DNA of 64,000 nucleotides from Pseudomonas caspiana. GTDB lineage: Bacteria; Pseudomonadota; Gammaproteobacteria; Pseudomonadales; Pseudomonadaceae. Position 1 is the stretch's first letter. Every line of letters begins with the position of its first letter. Shown here in pieces: positions 27,070-35,556 of this stretch. A model generated the notes under the pieces. That model was given only the letters and a program-made list of their open reading frames with translations. It searched no databases and was not told the origin of the DNA. The translations under genes and the position numbers were made by a program. Where the stretch lies: the NCBI RefSeq assembly GCF_002158995.1, contig NZ_LOHF01000016.1:1-64000 (forward strand), given 5' to 3'.

Positions 27070-28086
27070 TCAGCTTTCGGAATTCGTCCCACTAATCAAT
27101 TTTAACTGAGCGAGGCCATCAGACGCCAAATCCTGCACCAGCTCCATAAATTTCTTGTCAACCAGTTCGCGTGCACGCGCCAACAGTAAGGGAACAGGGC
27201 TTGAGGGCTCGTGAGTCATATAGTATGAACACAATCTATCCAACGTATTTTTAACGTCATCACGATTAGCAATGCCAAGCTGAAGAGGAGAGTACATACC
27301 TGCGCCGGCAGCCACTTGCATGACCTGACCCTCTCCGGGATTGACGACCAAGTGACGGCGCACACTCTCGGCAGCTCGATGCAAAAGTGTAGACAGCGGA
27401 CTCAAGTCAATCGATCGAGCGACGCCCACTTTTTCCGTAAGCAACTGCTCGATTCGAATAGTGCACGCCAATGCGTTTGAAAGACACTTCTCGGTACCAA
27501 TCAACTCACCCTGATCTGCCTCATTAAAAGCCGCTTCAATTATTGCCGACGTTGGCTTCTCTGGTCCGGAAACAGCTAGCATCTCTCCGCTGGCGATTTC
27601 AATGTCGCGAATGCTAAACTTACCTAGAGATCTCACACTTACCAATGGTGCATCCCGCAATTCGCGCAACATGCCAACTGGATCGCAGAGTGACAAGAGT
27701 ATATTGATTCGCTGCAAGGGATCATTGTTATCATCTGGATCAAGCTGCGGGTGAACGTCCCGCCATTGCCTATCAAGCAAACCCTGGATCAGCTCCAGTC
27801 CATCAGCAATTCCGGCGAAACCGTATACATTCAATTGCGCACGAGTCAGGTGAACAGCTACGCGTAAGTCCCGGCTTTTTCCCATCAGCGAAAGTGACAA
27901 TGACATAACCGACTGCCAGTTCGGCTCTACAGCTTGAGTCACGCTCGATCCGTATTCAACCTCTGGCCTGCCAAGAACTTCCTGCTCCAACTGCAGAAAA
28001 TCTGCATCGTATTCAACGCTGACACCGCATGGCTGCGCGTCGCTAATAGCATCAGCTAACGCAGAAGATTTTTTTACAAAAGACAT
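27070..28086 (-). CDS. tssA: Type VI secretion protein TssA
   Basis: 338 residues from the ATG at 28086 (MSFVKKSSALADAISDAQ); an ATG four codons upstream (28098) is possible. The eight-G run between the two may serve as the ribosome site for the downstream start. The N-terminal ImpA_N-type domain contains QPCGVSVEYDADFLQLEQ, PNWQSVMSLSLSLMGKSRDL and WRDVHPQLDPDDNNDP. The C-terminal end reads YSPLQLGIANRDDVKNTLDR and SSPVPLLLARARELV. TssA organises baseplate and sheath assembly. It is the first gene of the operon, so the promoter should lie in the region to its right. Confidence 0.93.
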   Translation of the reverse strand: MSFVKKSSALADAISDAQPCGVSVEYDADFLQLEQEVLGRPEVEYGSSVTQAVEPNWQSVMSLSLSLMGKSRDLRVAVHLTRAQLNVYGFAGIADGLELIQGLLDRQWRDVHPQLDPDDNNDPLQRINILLSLCDPVGMLRELRDAPLVSVRSLGKFSIRDIEIASGEMLAVSGPEKPTSAIIEAAFNEADQGELIGTEKCLSNALACTIRIEQLLTEKVGVARSIDLSPLSTLLHRAAESVRRHLVVNPGEGQVMQVAAGAGMYSPLQLGIANRDDVKNTLDRLCSYYMTHEPSSPVPLLLARARELVDKKFMELVQDLASDGLAQLKLISGTNSES

Positions 28087-28098
28087 CTCCCCCCCCAT

Positions 28099-29150
28099 GC
28101 ACCATAGCGTTTTATCACACGCCGCATCCGGCTAACCTCCCCCCCCCAACTTTCAAGCAAATGAACGCTAAACGTTAAAACACACTTACTTCAAGCATCC
28201 ATTGGCTCGCAGATATGTAAGAAACGAGACTAAGCAATCCCATCAGCAAAGGCTGTAAGGAACGCCCTAATGCATTGTAGGCAAAATCCTACACCCTACT
28301 TTTTAGCACTACGCCAAAGAAAGATCCGAAGCAGACGGCTTTTTAGTTGCCTGAGCATCGCGCCTTCAAAAAAAAGGTAACCGTTTGACATCAGGCAAAT
28401 GTGATGAGTAATTACTATTTCCCTGGTGCCTCTAGCGCCTCGCAGCAGTGATTATCAATATCATAGAAGCGACCATCCTGCGCCGGAGAGCAAATGTTGA
28501 CGCTACATCTACAGGTGAGACAGGCGAATAGCGTCACTGTCTGAGCGGTGCTTTTCATCAGGCCACCCGGATCGCACTTTGGGTTAAGCAAACTGGCGCT
28601 TGATCACCCCAGAGGGATGCATCAACCCTGATGCGAGACTGACCCTTTGCTTTTTTCGATCCTATGTATTACTTCGTAAAATACGCTGCGCTTGACCTAT
28701 TTTTTTAGGGGCGTCGCCGATATGCGACCTGTCAGATGACTTCGCGTCCCGCATATCATTCGGGCTTCTCGAGATCGATATAGCAGACCTCAGCACAGAC
28801 TATGATCTCGCCACCCATGGCACCTTGTCGACTCGGATTACCAGCGCGAATGACCATCATGCCGTGGAACAGCCCTGCCCCATCGTCGAGCCCCAAAGTA
28901 CGCTTTGACATCGAAGTAGTAATGGCTCCCATTTTTAGCTTGATGCATTTCCGGGTTGCGCTTGCCATCCTTTCCCTGATCGATCCGAGCGCACGGATCA
29001 GCGCGGCATGGGCGATGGTGGCTTGTCATAAGCCGTAGTTGGCCAGATAGCTATTGATAAAGTGATCAAGCCGAGAACATCCCCTACGGTACCCGGCCTG
29101 CTATTAGACGCGCACAAAGATCCAGAACGATGATGCAATGCGACCGCTCT
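28099..29150. other. Non-coding region upstream of the T6SS operon
   Basis: Over 1 kb without a convincing gene. It should hold the promoter for tssA-M on the minus strand, but I could not place a clear sigma70 or sigma54 site. A run of nine C lies at 28139-28147. A small hairpin, TGTAGG (28276-28281) with CCTACA (28288-28293), is present. Open frames of 60-80 codons on both strands at 28750-29040 overlap each other and have no ribosome sites or recognisable family, so they were not called. Confidence 0.5.
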
Positions 29151-29485
29151 ACGTCCAAATATAGACAATATCGCCGCACGAGATTTGACTGGAGCTGGCA
29201 GATTAGACCCATAGCTCAACGCATCTGGGATAGCGAGTTTTTTTAGGTCTATTGATCTTGGCCCGAACGTTGAAACACAAGGGCTAGATGAACATAAAAA
29301 AAAACCAGCTTTTTAAAGCTGGTTATCAAGGAGAGTAAAGGGGTGAGCAGCTCGTATTCTGCTCCAGAACAAAATAGATGAAAACCAAAGAACGCGACAC
29401 TCCAGAAAACTAACAAATAATATCAACGCATACGTCTTGACTATGCCTGGGTCCAACGCTCACCTGTCGTGCCCAGAGCTCCAAA
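29151..29485. repeat. Diverged tandem duplication, copy A
   Basis: This segment resembles 29605-29935, about 450 bases away. Shared blocks in the same order are AAATATAG..., GATTTGA(C/T)TGGAG, ACCAG(C/T)TTTTTAAAGCTGGT, ATCAAGGAGAGT, CGCGACAC, ACTAACAAATAATATC and a weaker block ending near the CCAACG repeats. No protein is clearly encoded in either copy, although short matching peptides can be read on both strands. Confidence 0.6.
29296..29430 (-). ncRNA. Possible minus-strand small RNA ending in an intrinsic terminator
   Basis: On the minus strand the end is a textbook terminator: a 9-bp stem (ACCAGCTTT/AAAGCTGGT, 29304-29323) followed by eight to nine U. Upstream lies a second stem (GAGCAG/CTGCTC). 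Between them is an unpaired C/U-rich stretch (ACCCCUUUACUCUCCUU) complementary to ribosome-binding sites, the layout of an Hfq-type regulatory RNA. No gene lies to the right on this strand to account for the terminator. Copy B (29750-29769) has a mismatch in the stem and a poor U-run, so it may be inactive. Promoter and expression are unverified. Confidence 0.35.
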
Positions 29486-29604
29486 AAAAAATAAAAAAAG
29501 TTCGGCCTGCCGTGAGCACATGCTGCAGATCAGTTTTCAAGGCCAATGAAAACGCAAGTGAATTAGTAGCACAGCTCACTGAACCACCTAACCTTGCGTG
29601 CTTT

Positions 29605-29935
29605 AAATATAGATGAGATAGCCCCAGCACCAGATTTGATTGGAGTCAGATTAAACTCACGGCGCTGCCGTTCGAGGTATAGGATTTTGAGAACGTCTAA
29701 TATTGATAAAAGCATTAATCGCCTGCGAGGACAGCAGACTTCAAAGAAAACCAGTTTTTTAAAGCTGGTATCAAGGAGAGTTCAGGGCGAGCAACTCTTA
29801 TTTTGGCCCTTAACAGGCTAAATGAAAATGAAAGTACGCGACACCACAAAAAACTAACAAATAATATCCACAGGTCACATTGGCGGTACTCAGGCCCAAC
29901 GCGCATCAGCGTCATGCCCCGAGTTCGTTATACGA
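29605..29935. repeat. Diverged tandem duplication, copy B
   Basis: Second, more decayed copy of the 29151-29485 unit, offset by about 446-454 bases. The hairpin is ACCAGTTTTTTAAAGCTGGT at 29750-29769, with one change that breaks the minus-strand stem but leaves a G-U pair on the plus strand. A short peptide frame on the minus strand (…LTPIKSGAGAISSIFKARK) resembles a frame in copy A (LPAPVKSRAAILSIFGRRA), which may be a trace of an old coding sequence. Confidence 0.55.
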
Positions 29936-30554
29936 AAAAGGCTTTGCCTGCTGCGATCCAAGTTGACGGCAGATGGGCACGTAAGGGGATTATCAGCGCG
30001 GTTCATTGAAGTAGCGAGGTTGAGGCGACCGGACTCCAAACATATCTCATTCCGGGTACTGCGCCGATGCCCCTACGCCTCATCGTTATGAGCAAAAAAT
30101 ATAATGTTGCAAAATTCGCAAATATTACGCCAAAATAATGGCGCCAAACCTTAATATCTCAACGAAAATCTATTAACCAACTGTTTTTAAAAGAATTTAT
30201 GGGAAGATTAAAAAGATCTTATTGGTCCCTACATGATATTTGTCGACCTCGCACGCTCACATGCCTTCATAGCGCCACCTCCCGCACAACGATGATCGCA
30301 CCCGGTGACTGCTTAGCAGGCATGGGAGCATCTGCAGCGCCTGTGGCACTGGACGATTCGTTCCCTCTCAGCAACCGCAACGGCCTGCATTACCCCGACC
30401 CCGGAGGTGAAAGCAGATCTTACTTCCGCCAACATTGTTGGATACCGCCAAAGGTGAATGATCGGTGCAGCCGATCATGATGGCAACATTCAGCCTGATG
30501 TCCCCACAGTAACTTTAGGCAGTTTTGGTCTCCCTTTTTTAGCCAGGATGTTCT
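29936..30554. other. Intergenic region upstream of the acylase gene
   Basis: No supported gene. A frame around 30290-30480 has coding-like composition but no start site or family. The promoter for the acylase gene presumably lies here. The start codon at 30555 is preceded by AGGATG, a weak ribosome site. Confidence 0.4.
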
Positions 30555-32927
30555 ATGAAAAATGCTCTACGGGCGCTCACGATTCTATCGCTACTCATAG
30601 TCCTCAGCGCCAGCTTATACGTGTACAGCAAGCAGCCGACCCGCGAGGGGACGGTGGGTCTAAGCCATCTGCAACGCTCGGTCGCAGTGAACTACGACGA
30701 CCGTGGCGTGCCGCATATCAATGCCGAGAACGAGACCGACTTGTACCGCACCCTGGGCTACGTGCATGCTCAGGATCGGCTATTTCAGATGGAAATCATG
30801 CGGCGGCTGGCCCGTGGCGAGCTGGCCGAGGTGCTGGGCCCCAAGCTGCTCGATACCGATAAACTCTTCCGCAGCCTGCGCATTCGAGAACGTGCTTCTA
30901 GATACGTCGAGCAAATGGACCATAACTCTGCGTCCTGGAAGGCCATGGAAGCATATCTGGACGGAGTTAATCAATACCAGGACAGTCACGCCAAACCTAT
31001 GGAGTTTGACGTACTGGGAATTCAAAAGCGTCCGTTTACTGCCGAAGACACTTTCAGCATTGCCGGCTACGTGGCCTACAGCTTTGCCATCGCCTTCCGT
31101 ACCGAACCCTTGCTAACCTACGTTCGCGATGAACTCGGAAGCGAATACCTGAAGGTCTTCGATCTAGACTGGCAGCCAAAAGGTGCATTAAACCTGGCGG
31201 CCAGCGACTGGAAAGACCTCGGTGCCATCGCCCAATTGAGCGAACAAGCCATGGCCGGGAACGGCCTGCCCCAGTTTGAAGGCAGCAACGCTTGGGCCAT
31301 CAGCGGCAATCGCACCAAGAGTGGAAAGCCGTTATTGGCGGGTGACCCACATATAAGCTTCTCGGTGCCATCAGTGTGGTACGAGGCGCAACTGACGGCG
31401 CCGGGATTCGAGCTTTATGGCTATCACAATGCGTTGGTGCCAGTGGCATTCTTGGGTCACAACAAAGATTTCGGCTGGAGCCTGACCATGTTCCAGAACG
31501 ATGACCTTGATCTAATCGCCGAGAAGGTAAACCCGGACAACCCCAACCAAGTCTGGTATCACGACAAATGGGTAGATATGACCAGCAGCGAACAGCAGAT
31601 CGCGGTCAAGGGTCAAGATCCGGTGGCACTGACCCTGCGCACATCGCCCCACGGCCCGATCATCAATGATGTGCTTGGGGAAAGCGCCGGTAAAACGCCG
31701 ATTGCTATGTGGTGGGCGTTCCTGGATACCGAGAACCCGATCTTCGACGGCTTCTACCAGCTCAACCGCGCCGACACGTTGGACAAGGTGCGCGCGGCCG
31801 CGGCCAAAGTCCAGGCACCCGGCCTGAATATCGTTTGGGCCAATGCAAATGGCGATATTGGCTGGTGGGCCGCGGCACAATTGCCGGTCCGTCCAACAGG
31901 GGTCAACCCGAGCTTTATACTGGACGGCAGCACCGTTCAAGCGGATAAGCTTGGGTTCTACCCGTTCAGTACCAACCCCCAAGAGGAAAATCCGGCGCGC
32001 GGCTATGTGGTATCGGCCAACGCGCAGCCTGCGTCCCCTACAGGCATGCCGATCCCCGGTTATTACAACCTCGCCGACCGTGGCCAGCAGTTAAACGCGC
32101 AACTAAGCGACAACAGCGTGAGATGGGATTTGGAAAGCAGCAAGGCTTTGCAACTGGGCACCACCAACGCATACGGCCCAAGGCTACTAGCGCCGCTACT
32201 GCCAGTACTGCGTGAAGTGGTCAAGGATCCGGCGGAGCTGAGACTGGTCGAGCAACTGGCTACATGGAGAGGCGGTTACCCGGTGGATTCCACGAGTGCC
32301 ACGCTGTTCAACCAGTTCCTGTTCAACCTCACCTATAACGTTTTCCACCCGAAACTGGGCGACGCAATGTTTGAGAGCCTACTAAACACCAAGGCGGTGG
32401 ACGCCGCCTTACCGCGCCTGACCGCATCGCCAGATTCGCCCTGGTGGAACGGCCACCGCACCGAGACCGTCAAGGTCGCCTGGGACCACAGCCTGCTGCA
32501 CCTCAAGGCAACCTTCGGCGATGACCCTTCGCAGTGGCAATGGGGTAAGGCCCACACCCTGACTCATGGCCATCCACTAGGCTCGCAGAAGCCCTTGGAC
32601 AAGATCGTCAACGTCGGCCCATTTGCCGCTCCTGGCACTCATGAAGTGACCAACAACCTGTCGGCACAGATCGATTCTGCACCATGGCCGGTGACTTACG
32701 GCCCATCGACCCGGCGCCTGATCGACTTCGCCGACGCCGCTAAAGCGCTGACCATCAACCCGGTTGGGCAGAGTGGCGTACCGTTCGACAAGCACTACTC
32801 TGACCAAGCAGAGACGTACATTAAGGGAGGGTATGAAAAGGCATATCTCAATGAGGAGGATGTGATTTCAAATAGAAAAAGCACCCTCATTTTTTTGCCA
32901 GCCAATGCAGAGACACCCCAAAAATAA
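30555..32927 (+). CDS. Penicillin acylase family Ntn hydrolase (secreted)
   Basis: 790 residues. A signal peptide or N-terminal anchor (LTILSLLIVLSASLYVY) is followed by the acylase alpha chain (RGVPHINAENETDLYRTLGY, VHAQDRLFQMEIMRR, RGELAEVLG). The spacer ends at the autocatalytic nucleophile in FEGSNAWAISG (S244). The beta chain has LLAGDPHI, FLGHNKDFGWSLTMFQNDDL and family phrases such as APGLNIVWANANGDIGWW. Members cleave amide bonds in penicillins, acyl-homoserine lactones or siderophore precursors in the periplasm. The substrate cannot be read from sequence; quorum-signal or peptide acylase are both possible. A strong terminator follows. It appears unrelated to its neighbours. Confidence 0.9.
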   Translation: MKNALRALTILSLLIVLSASLYVYSKQPTREGTVGLSHLQRSVAVNYDDRGVPHINAENETDLYRTLGYVHAQDRLFQMEIMRRLARGELAEVLGPKLLDTDKLFRSLRIRERASRYVEQMDHNSASWKAMEAYLDGVNQYQDSHAKPMEFDVLGIQKRPFTAEDTFSIAGYVAYSFAIAFRTEPLLTYVRDELGSEYLKVFDLDWQPKGALNLAASDWKDLGAIAQLSEQAMAGNGLPQFEGSNAWAISGNRTKSGKPLLAGDPHISFSVPSVWYEAQLTAPGFELYGYHNALVPVAFLGHNKDFGWSLTMFQNDDLDLIAEKVNPDNPNQVWYHDKWVDMTSSEQQIAVKGQDPVALTLRTSPHGPIINDVLGESAGKTPIAMWWAFLDTENPIFDGFYQLNRADTLDKVRAAAAKVQAPGLNIVWANANGDIGWWAAAQLPVRPTGVNPSFILDGSTVQADKLGFYPFSTNPQEENPARGYVVSANAQPASPTGMPIPGYYNLADRGQQLNAQLSDNSVRWDLESSKALQLGTTNAYGPRLLAPLLPVLREVVKDPAELRLVEQLATWRGGYPVDSTSATLFNQFLFNLTYNVFHPKLGDAMFESLLNTKAVDAALPRLTASPDSPWWNGHRTETVKVAWDHSLLHLKATFGDDPSQWQWGKAHTLTHGHPLGSQKPLDKIVNVGPFAAPGTHEVTNNLSAQIDSAPWPVTYGPSTRRLIDFADAAKALTINPVGQSGVPFDKHYSDQAETYIKGGYEKAYLNEEDVISNRKSTLIFLPANAETPQK

Positions 32928-32982
32928 AACAATTATCACGGCTCACCGCCAAGGCCATCTGAGCTTATAGCGAAACAACGTT

Positions 32983-33013
32983 AAGCCCGCTTTCCGTATA
33001 GCGGGCTTTTTTA
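32983..33013 (+). terminator. Rho-independent terminator of the acylase gene
   Basis: AAGCCCGCT (32983-32991) pairs with AGCGGGCTT (33000-33008), followed by a T-run through 33012, about 55 bases after the acylase stop. Confidence 0.85.
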
Positions 33014-33154
33014 TTTAGTGCCTGTATCGCTGACTACTCCTGCAACAGCTCTCCCCTTACAGGATGCGAAGATGCACATACTGAGACAAAGGGCCAGCAG
33101 CGTCATCGCTTATCATCAGTCGATTTTCAATCAGCCAAGAGGTCTGTAGTTTCT

Positions 33155-33322
33155 ATGACACAATCTTGGCCCACCCAGAATTGCGTCGGGGATCGTGGCG
33201 AGTCTTTGTTCAAAACAGATGTGAAACGTATACCATTGATCGAAATCGAGTGTGATGACTGCCCAATTGGCATCAGGGTGGACTCCAGCTCTTTTCACCT
33301 GCGCACTGACGTATGGACTTAA
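33155..33322 (+). CDS. Possible small protein, 55 residues, unknown
   Basis: A short frame starts at ATG 33155 with AGAGG upstream and ends at TAA 33322. The peptide has a CDDC pair near the C-terminal half (IECDDCPIGIRVDSSSF) and no transmembrane segment. It may be a fragment of a larger zinc-ribbon-like gene or chance. It lies in the gap between the acylase terminator and the transposition module. Confidence 0.3.
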   Translation: MTQSWPTQNCVGDRGESLFKTDVKRIPLIEIECDDCPIGIRVDSSSFHLRTDVWT

Positions 33323-33464
33323 TAAACCGACGATGCTGTAGCTGGCAAAGTGGCTACTTGCGTCTTACCTGCTCGATGGAAGCGTTATCCTTTTGCGGCA
33401 GTTTCGCCATACGCCGTTAAGGGCGGGAAGGTGCCTCGGCGCGGCCCCCTCAATAGCGTCGGCA

Positions 33465-34379
33465 TTACCTGCTATCAAGCCACTCACCAAAATATGCGTT
33501 GCTGTCGATATAACGCATGGCAGAGGCGACGTCTCTCCATCCGACATAATCCATCAATGCTTTGGTGCCCCACTCGTTTCGATTGGCCCATGTCGCAAAG
33601 CCACGACGCAATGAATGACCGCTGTAGCCTTCGCCATCCAGCCCGTTGCGGGCAAAAGCCAGACGCAACAACCGTGAGATGCTGTTGGGGTTTAGAGGCT
33701 TAACACCGAGGTGGCCCCAGCGGTCGATTGAGCGAAACAGCGGCCCTTGACTAAGGTCGCTCGCCTGCAGCCACTCCTCATAAGCCTTTACGGGGCACAA
33801 TCGTTTCAGCGCAGGTACGGTGACCGTCCGACCTTTATGCTCTCGGTCAGTTTTGCTGCTGGCCACAAACAACTCCAGCCCTTCTTCGCTGCGTAGCTTT
33901 ATGTGCTCAACGCGCAAGCTGCACAAGTCGTCGGCGCGAAAGGCTCGCCAGAAACCCAACAGAATGAGCGCCCGGTCGCGCAGCGCCCGCAACCGCTGGC
34001 AGTCGTTGCCCGAAGTAATTTGGGTCTGTAACCCCATGATGCACGCCTCGAGCGCCTGCAATTGCAGAGCCTCAGCCTGCTTCACCGGCCTTGGGTGTTC
34101 GGCCTGAATACCGCGCAGCACGTCACGCACCTTAGGTACTTTGGTCGGATCAATAAAACCATGACTCTTGTGCCATTGCGCTAACGCTGCCAGATGAGTG
34201 CGCAAAGTATTGCCGGAAAAACGCTCGGCATGGTCGGCGAGGTATCGCACCACGACCTCACTGGAAGCTGGCAGCAGTCCGCCCCAGCTGCCTTCAAAAT
34301 GCTCAATTGCTTGCTGATACCTCCGCGCGGTGCTCTCGCGACGGGCGGCGCTAAGGTATCGGTCGACATTGGCTCTCAT
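33465..34379 (-). CDS. tnpS: Tyrosine recombinase, TnpS-like (transposon cointegrate resolution)
   Basis: 304 residues from the ATG at 34379 (MRANVDRYLSAARRES), which has GAGGAG upstream; an upstream ATG (34418) lacks one. The N-terminal SAM-like core-binding domain reads TARRYQQAIEHFEGSWGG, YLADHAERFSGNTLRTHL, ALAQWHKSHGF. The catalytic domain has the first Arg in LLGFWRAFRADDL, HxxR in YSGHSLRRGFATWA, and the nucleophile Tyr in YVGWRDVASAMRYID. The text closely resembles TnpS of Tn4651/Tn4652-type transposons, as I recall that family. It is divergent from the TnpT-like gene, exactly as in those elements, which supports a role in resolving transposition cointegrates. Confidence 0.85.
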   Translation of the reverse strand: MRANVDRYLSAARRESTARRYQQAIEHFEGSWGGLLPASSEVVVRYLADHAERFSGNTLRTHLAALAQWHKSHGFIDPTKVPKVRDVLRGIQAEHPRPVKQAEALQLQALEACIMGLQTQITSGNDCQRLRALRDRALILLGFWRAFRADDLCSLRVEHIKLRSEEGLELFVASSKTDREHKGRTVTVPALKRLCPVKAYEEWLQASDLSQGPLFRSIDRWGHLGVKPLNPNSISRLLRLAFARNGLDGEGYSGHSLRRGFATWANRNEWGTKALMDYVGWRDVASAMRYIDSNAYFGEWLDSR

Positions 34380-34556
34380 GCCACTGCACTCCTCGCGTAC
34401 TGCGTTTGCAGTCAACATCTTGGAAAAAGCGCGTCACGTTCGAGAATTCAGCATTCTCAAACGTCAGTCCGTCGCCTGTCTTCAGGAACCAGAGGACAGA
34501 AGTACACCCGTACTTACATACTCCGTAACACGCTACGAAATCGTAGGAGACGTTCC
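34380..34556. promoter_or_regulatory. Candidate resolution site between tnpS- and tnpT-like genes
   Basis: The 177-base gap contains two close inverted repeats: AAGTAC (34500-34505) with GTACTT (34510-34515), and CTACGA (34533-34538) with TCGTAG (34541-34546). In Tn4651-type elements the site used by TnpS/TnpT lies at the same place between the divergent genes. Both promoters must also lie here. The assignment rests on position and symmetry only. Confidence 0.5.
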
Positions 34557-35513
34557 ATGGCACGGGGTGGCATCAACAAGGCGCTGGTCCAGAAGGCTCG
34601 CGACGCATTGCAAGCTCGTGGCATCCGCCCCAGCATCGACGCGGTGCGAATTGAACTGGGCAACACGGGCTCCAAAAGCACCATCCTGCGTTATCTGCAG
34701 GAGCTCAGTGCCGTGCAGGCACCTACCGCACCGGTTGCTCTGGAAGACGACCTGGTACGCCTGATCAGCAGTGTAGCCGAGCGGCTGCAGGAGGCAGCCC
34801 AACAAGCGGTCGCGGGCGATAAAACCCGGCTCGAGCAAGCCTGGCAACGGCATGCGCAGGCTCAGGCGCAACAACACGAACTGGTGGCGTCGTTAAAGGA
34901 TCAGGTCCGGCGCCTGGACGCCCAGGTGGAAGAGCACCGCCAGCGCGAATCGACGGCGCAGAGCCATGCCCGCGACCTGCAGAGCCAGCTCGAGGCTCAG
35001 CAACGGCAATTGATGCATGTGCAACACACGCTAGGTGAGCGCGAAGCGCACCTCACAGCCTTGGGCGAACGTCACGATCACCTCAAGGCTTCGCGGGATC
35101 ACTATCAGGAGCAACAACGGAATCAGCGCGAACAGGAACTGGCTCGACACGATCAGCAGGTCCAGCAGTTGGCCAAAGAACTTCGGACCCTGCAGGCAAT
35201 CTTACTCGCCAAACAGGAAGAGCTAGCCACCCTCAATCGGGCCAACGAACGGCTGCTCACCGAGTCGCGTCTGGCAAGCCGACAGGCGCTTGCCGACTCC
35301 CGGGAGTACAGCCAGGCCCAAGCCGAGTGGGAACAACAGGTCCATCGTCACCAGCAAGCACAAGCTCAGTGGCAAACGGAGCAGGCAGAATTACGCGCAC
35401 GTCTGCGCGCTGCTCTGCTCAAGCAGCGCAGCGATGCCCTGTACCGACGGCATGAGCAGCGACAGATTCTTCAACTGCAACGCCTGTTGGACACACCGAC
35501 GCACCGCGTGTGA
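34557..35513 (+). CDS. tnpT: TnpT-like cointegrate-resolution accessory protein (KfrA_N plus coiled coil)
   Basis: 318 residues from ATG 34557 (MARGGINKALVQKARDAL), with AGGAGACG upstream. The N-terminal ~80 residues form a KfrA-type DNA-binding domain (RGIRPSIDAVRIELGNTGSK, STILRYLQEL). The rest, from about residue 85 to 318, is a long Gln/Glu/Arg/Leu-rich coiled coil. This build matches TnpT, the partner that binds the resolution site and helps the TnpS recombinase. A plasmid-type KfrA is the alternative, but the divergent tyrosine recombinase favours TnpT. It is convergent with the next gene. Confidence 0.8.
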   Translation: MARGGINKALVQKARDALQARGIRPSIDAVRIELGNTGSKSTILRYLQELSAVQAPTAPVALEDDLVRLISSVAERLQEAAQQAVAGDKTRLEQAWQRHAQAQAQQHELVASLKDQVRRLDAQVEEHRQRESTAQSHARDLQSQLEAQQRQLMHVQHTLGEREAHLTALGERHDHLKASRDHYQEQQRNQREQELARHDQQVQQLAKELRTLQAILLAKQEELATLNRANERLLTESRLASRQALADSREYSQAQAEWEQQVHRHQQAQAQWQTEQAELRARLRAALLKQRSDALYRRHEQRQILQLQRLLDTPTHRV

Positions 35514-35556
35514 AACCCGTCCGTACGCCAGCACGGATAGAGGTCTGGCCACTGTG

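Noticed and set aside
28756..29219. Two minus-strand frames of 70 and 73 codons
   Set aside because: No ribosome sites, no recognised family, and equal-length frames on the other strand; possibly remnants of an old gene but not supportable.
33000..33464. Tn3-family terminal inverted repeat near the tnpS-like gene
   Set aside because: No sequence resembling the 38-48-base Tn3/Tn4651 ends was found, and no Tn3-type transposase is present.
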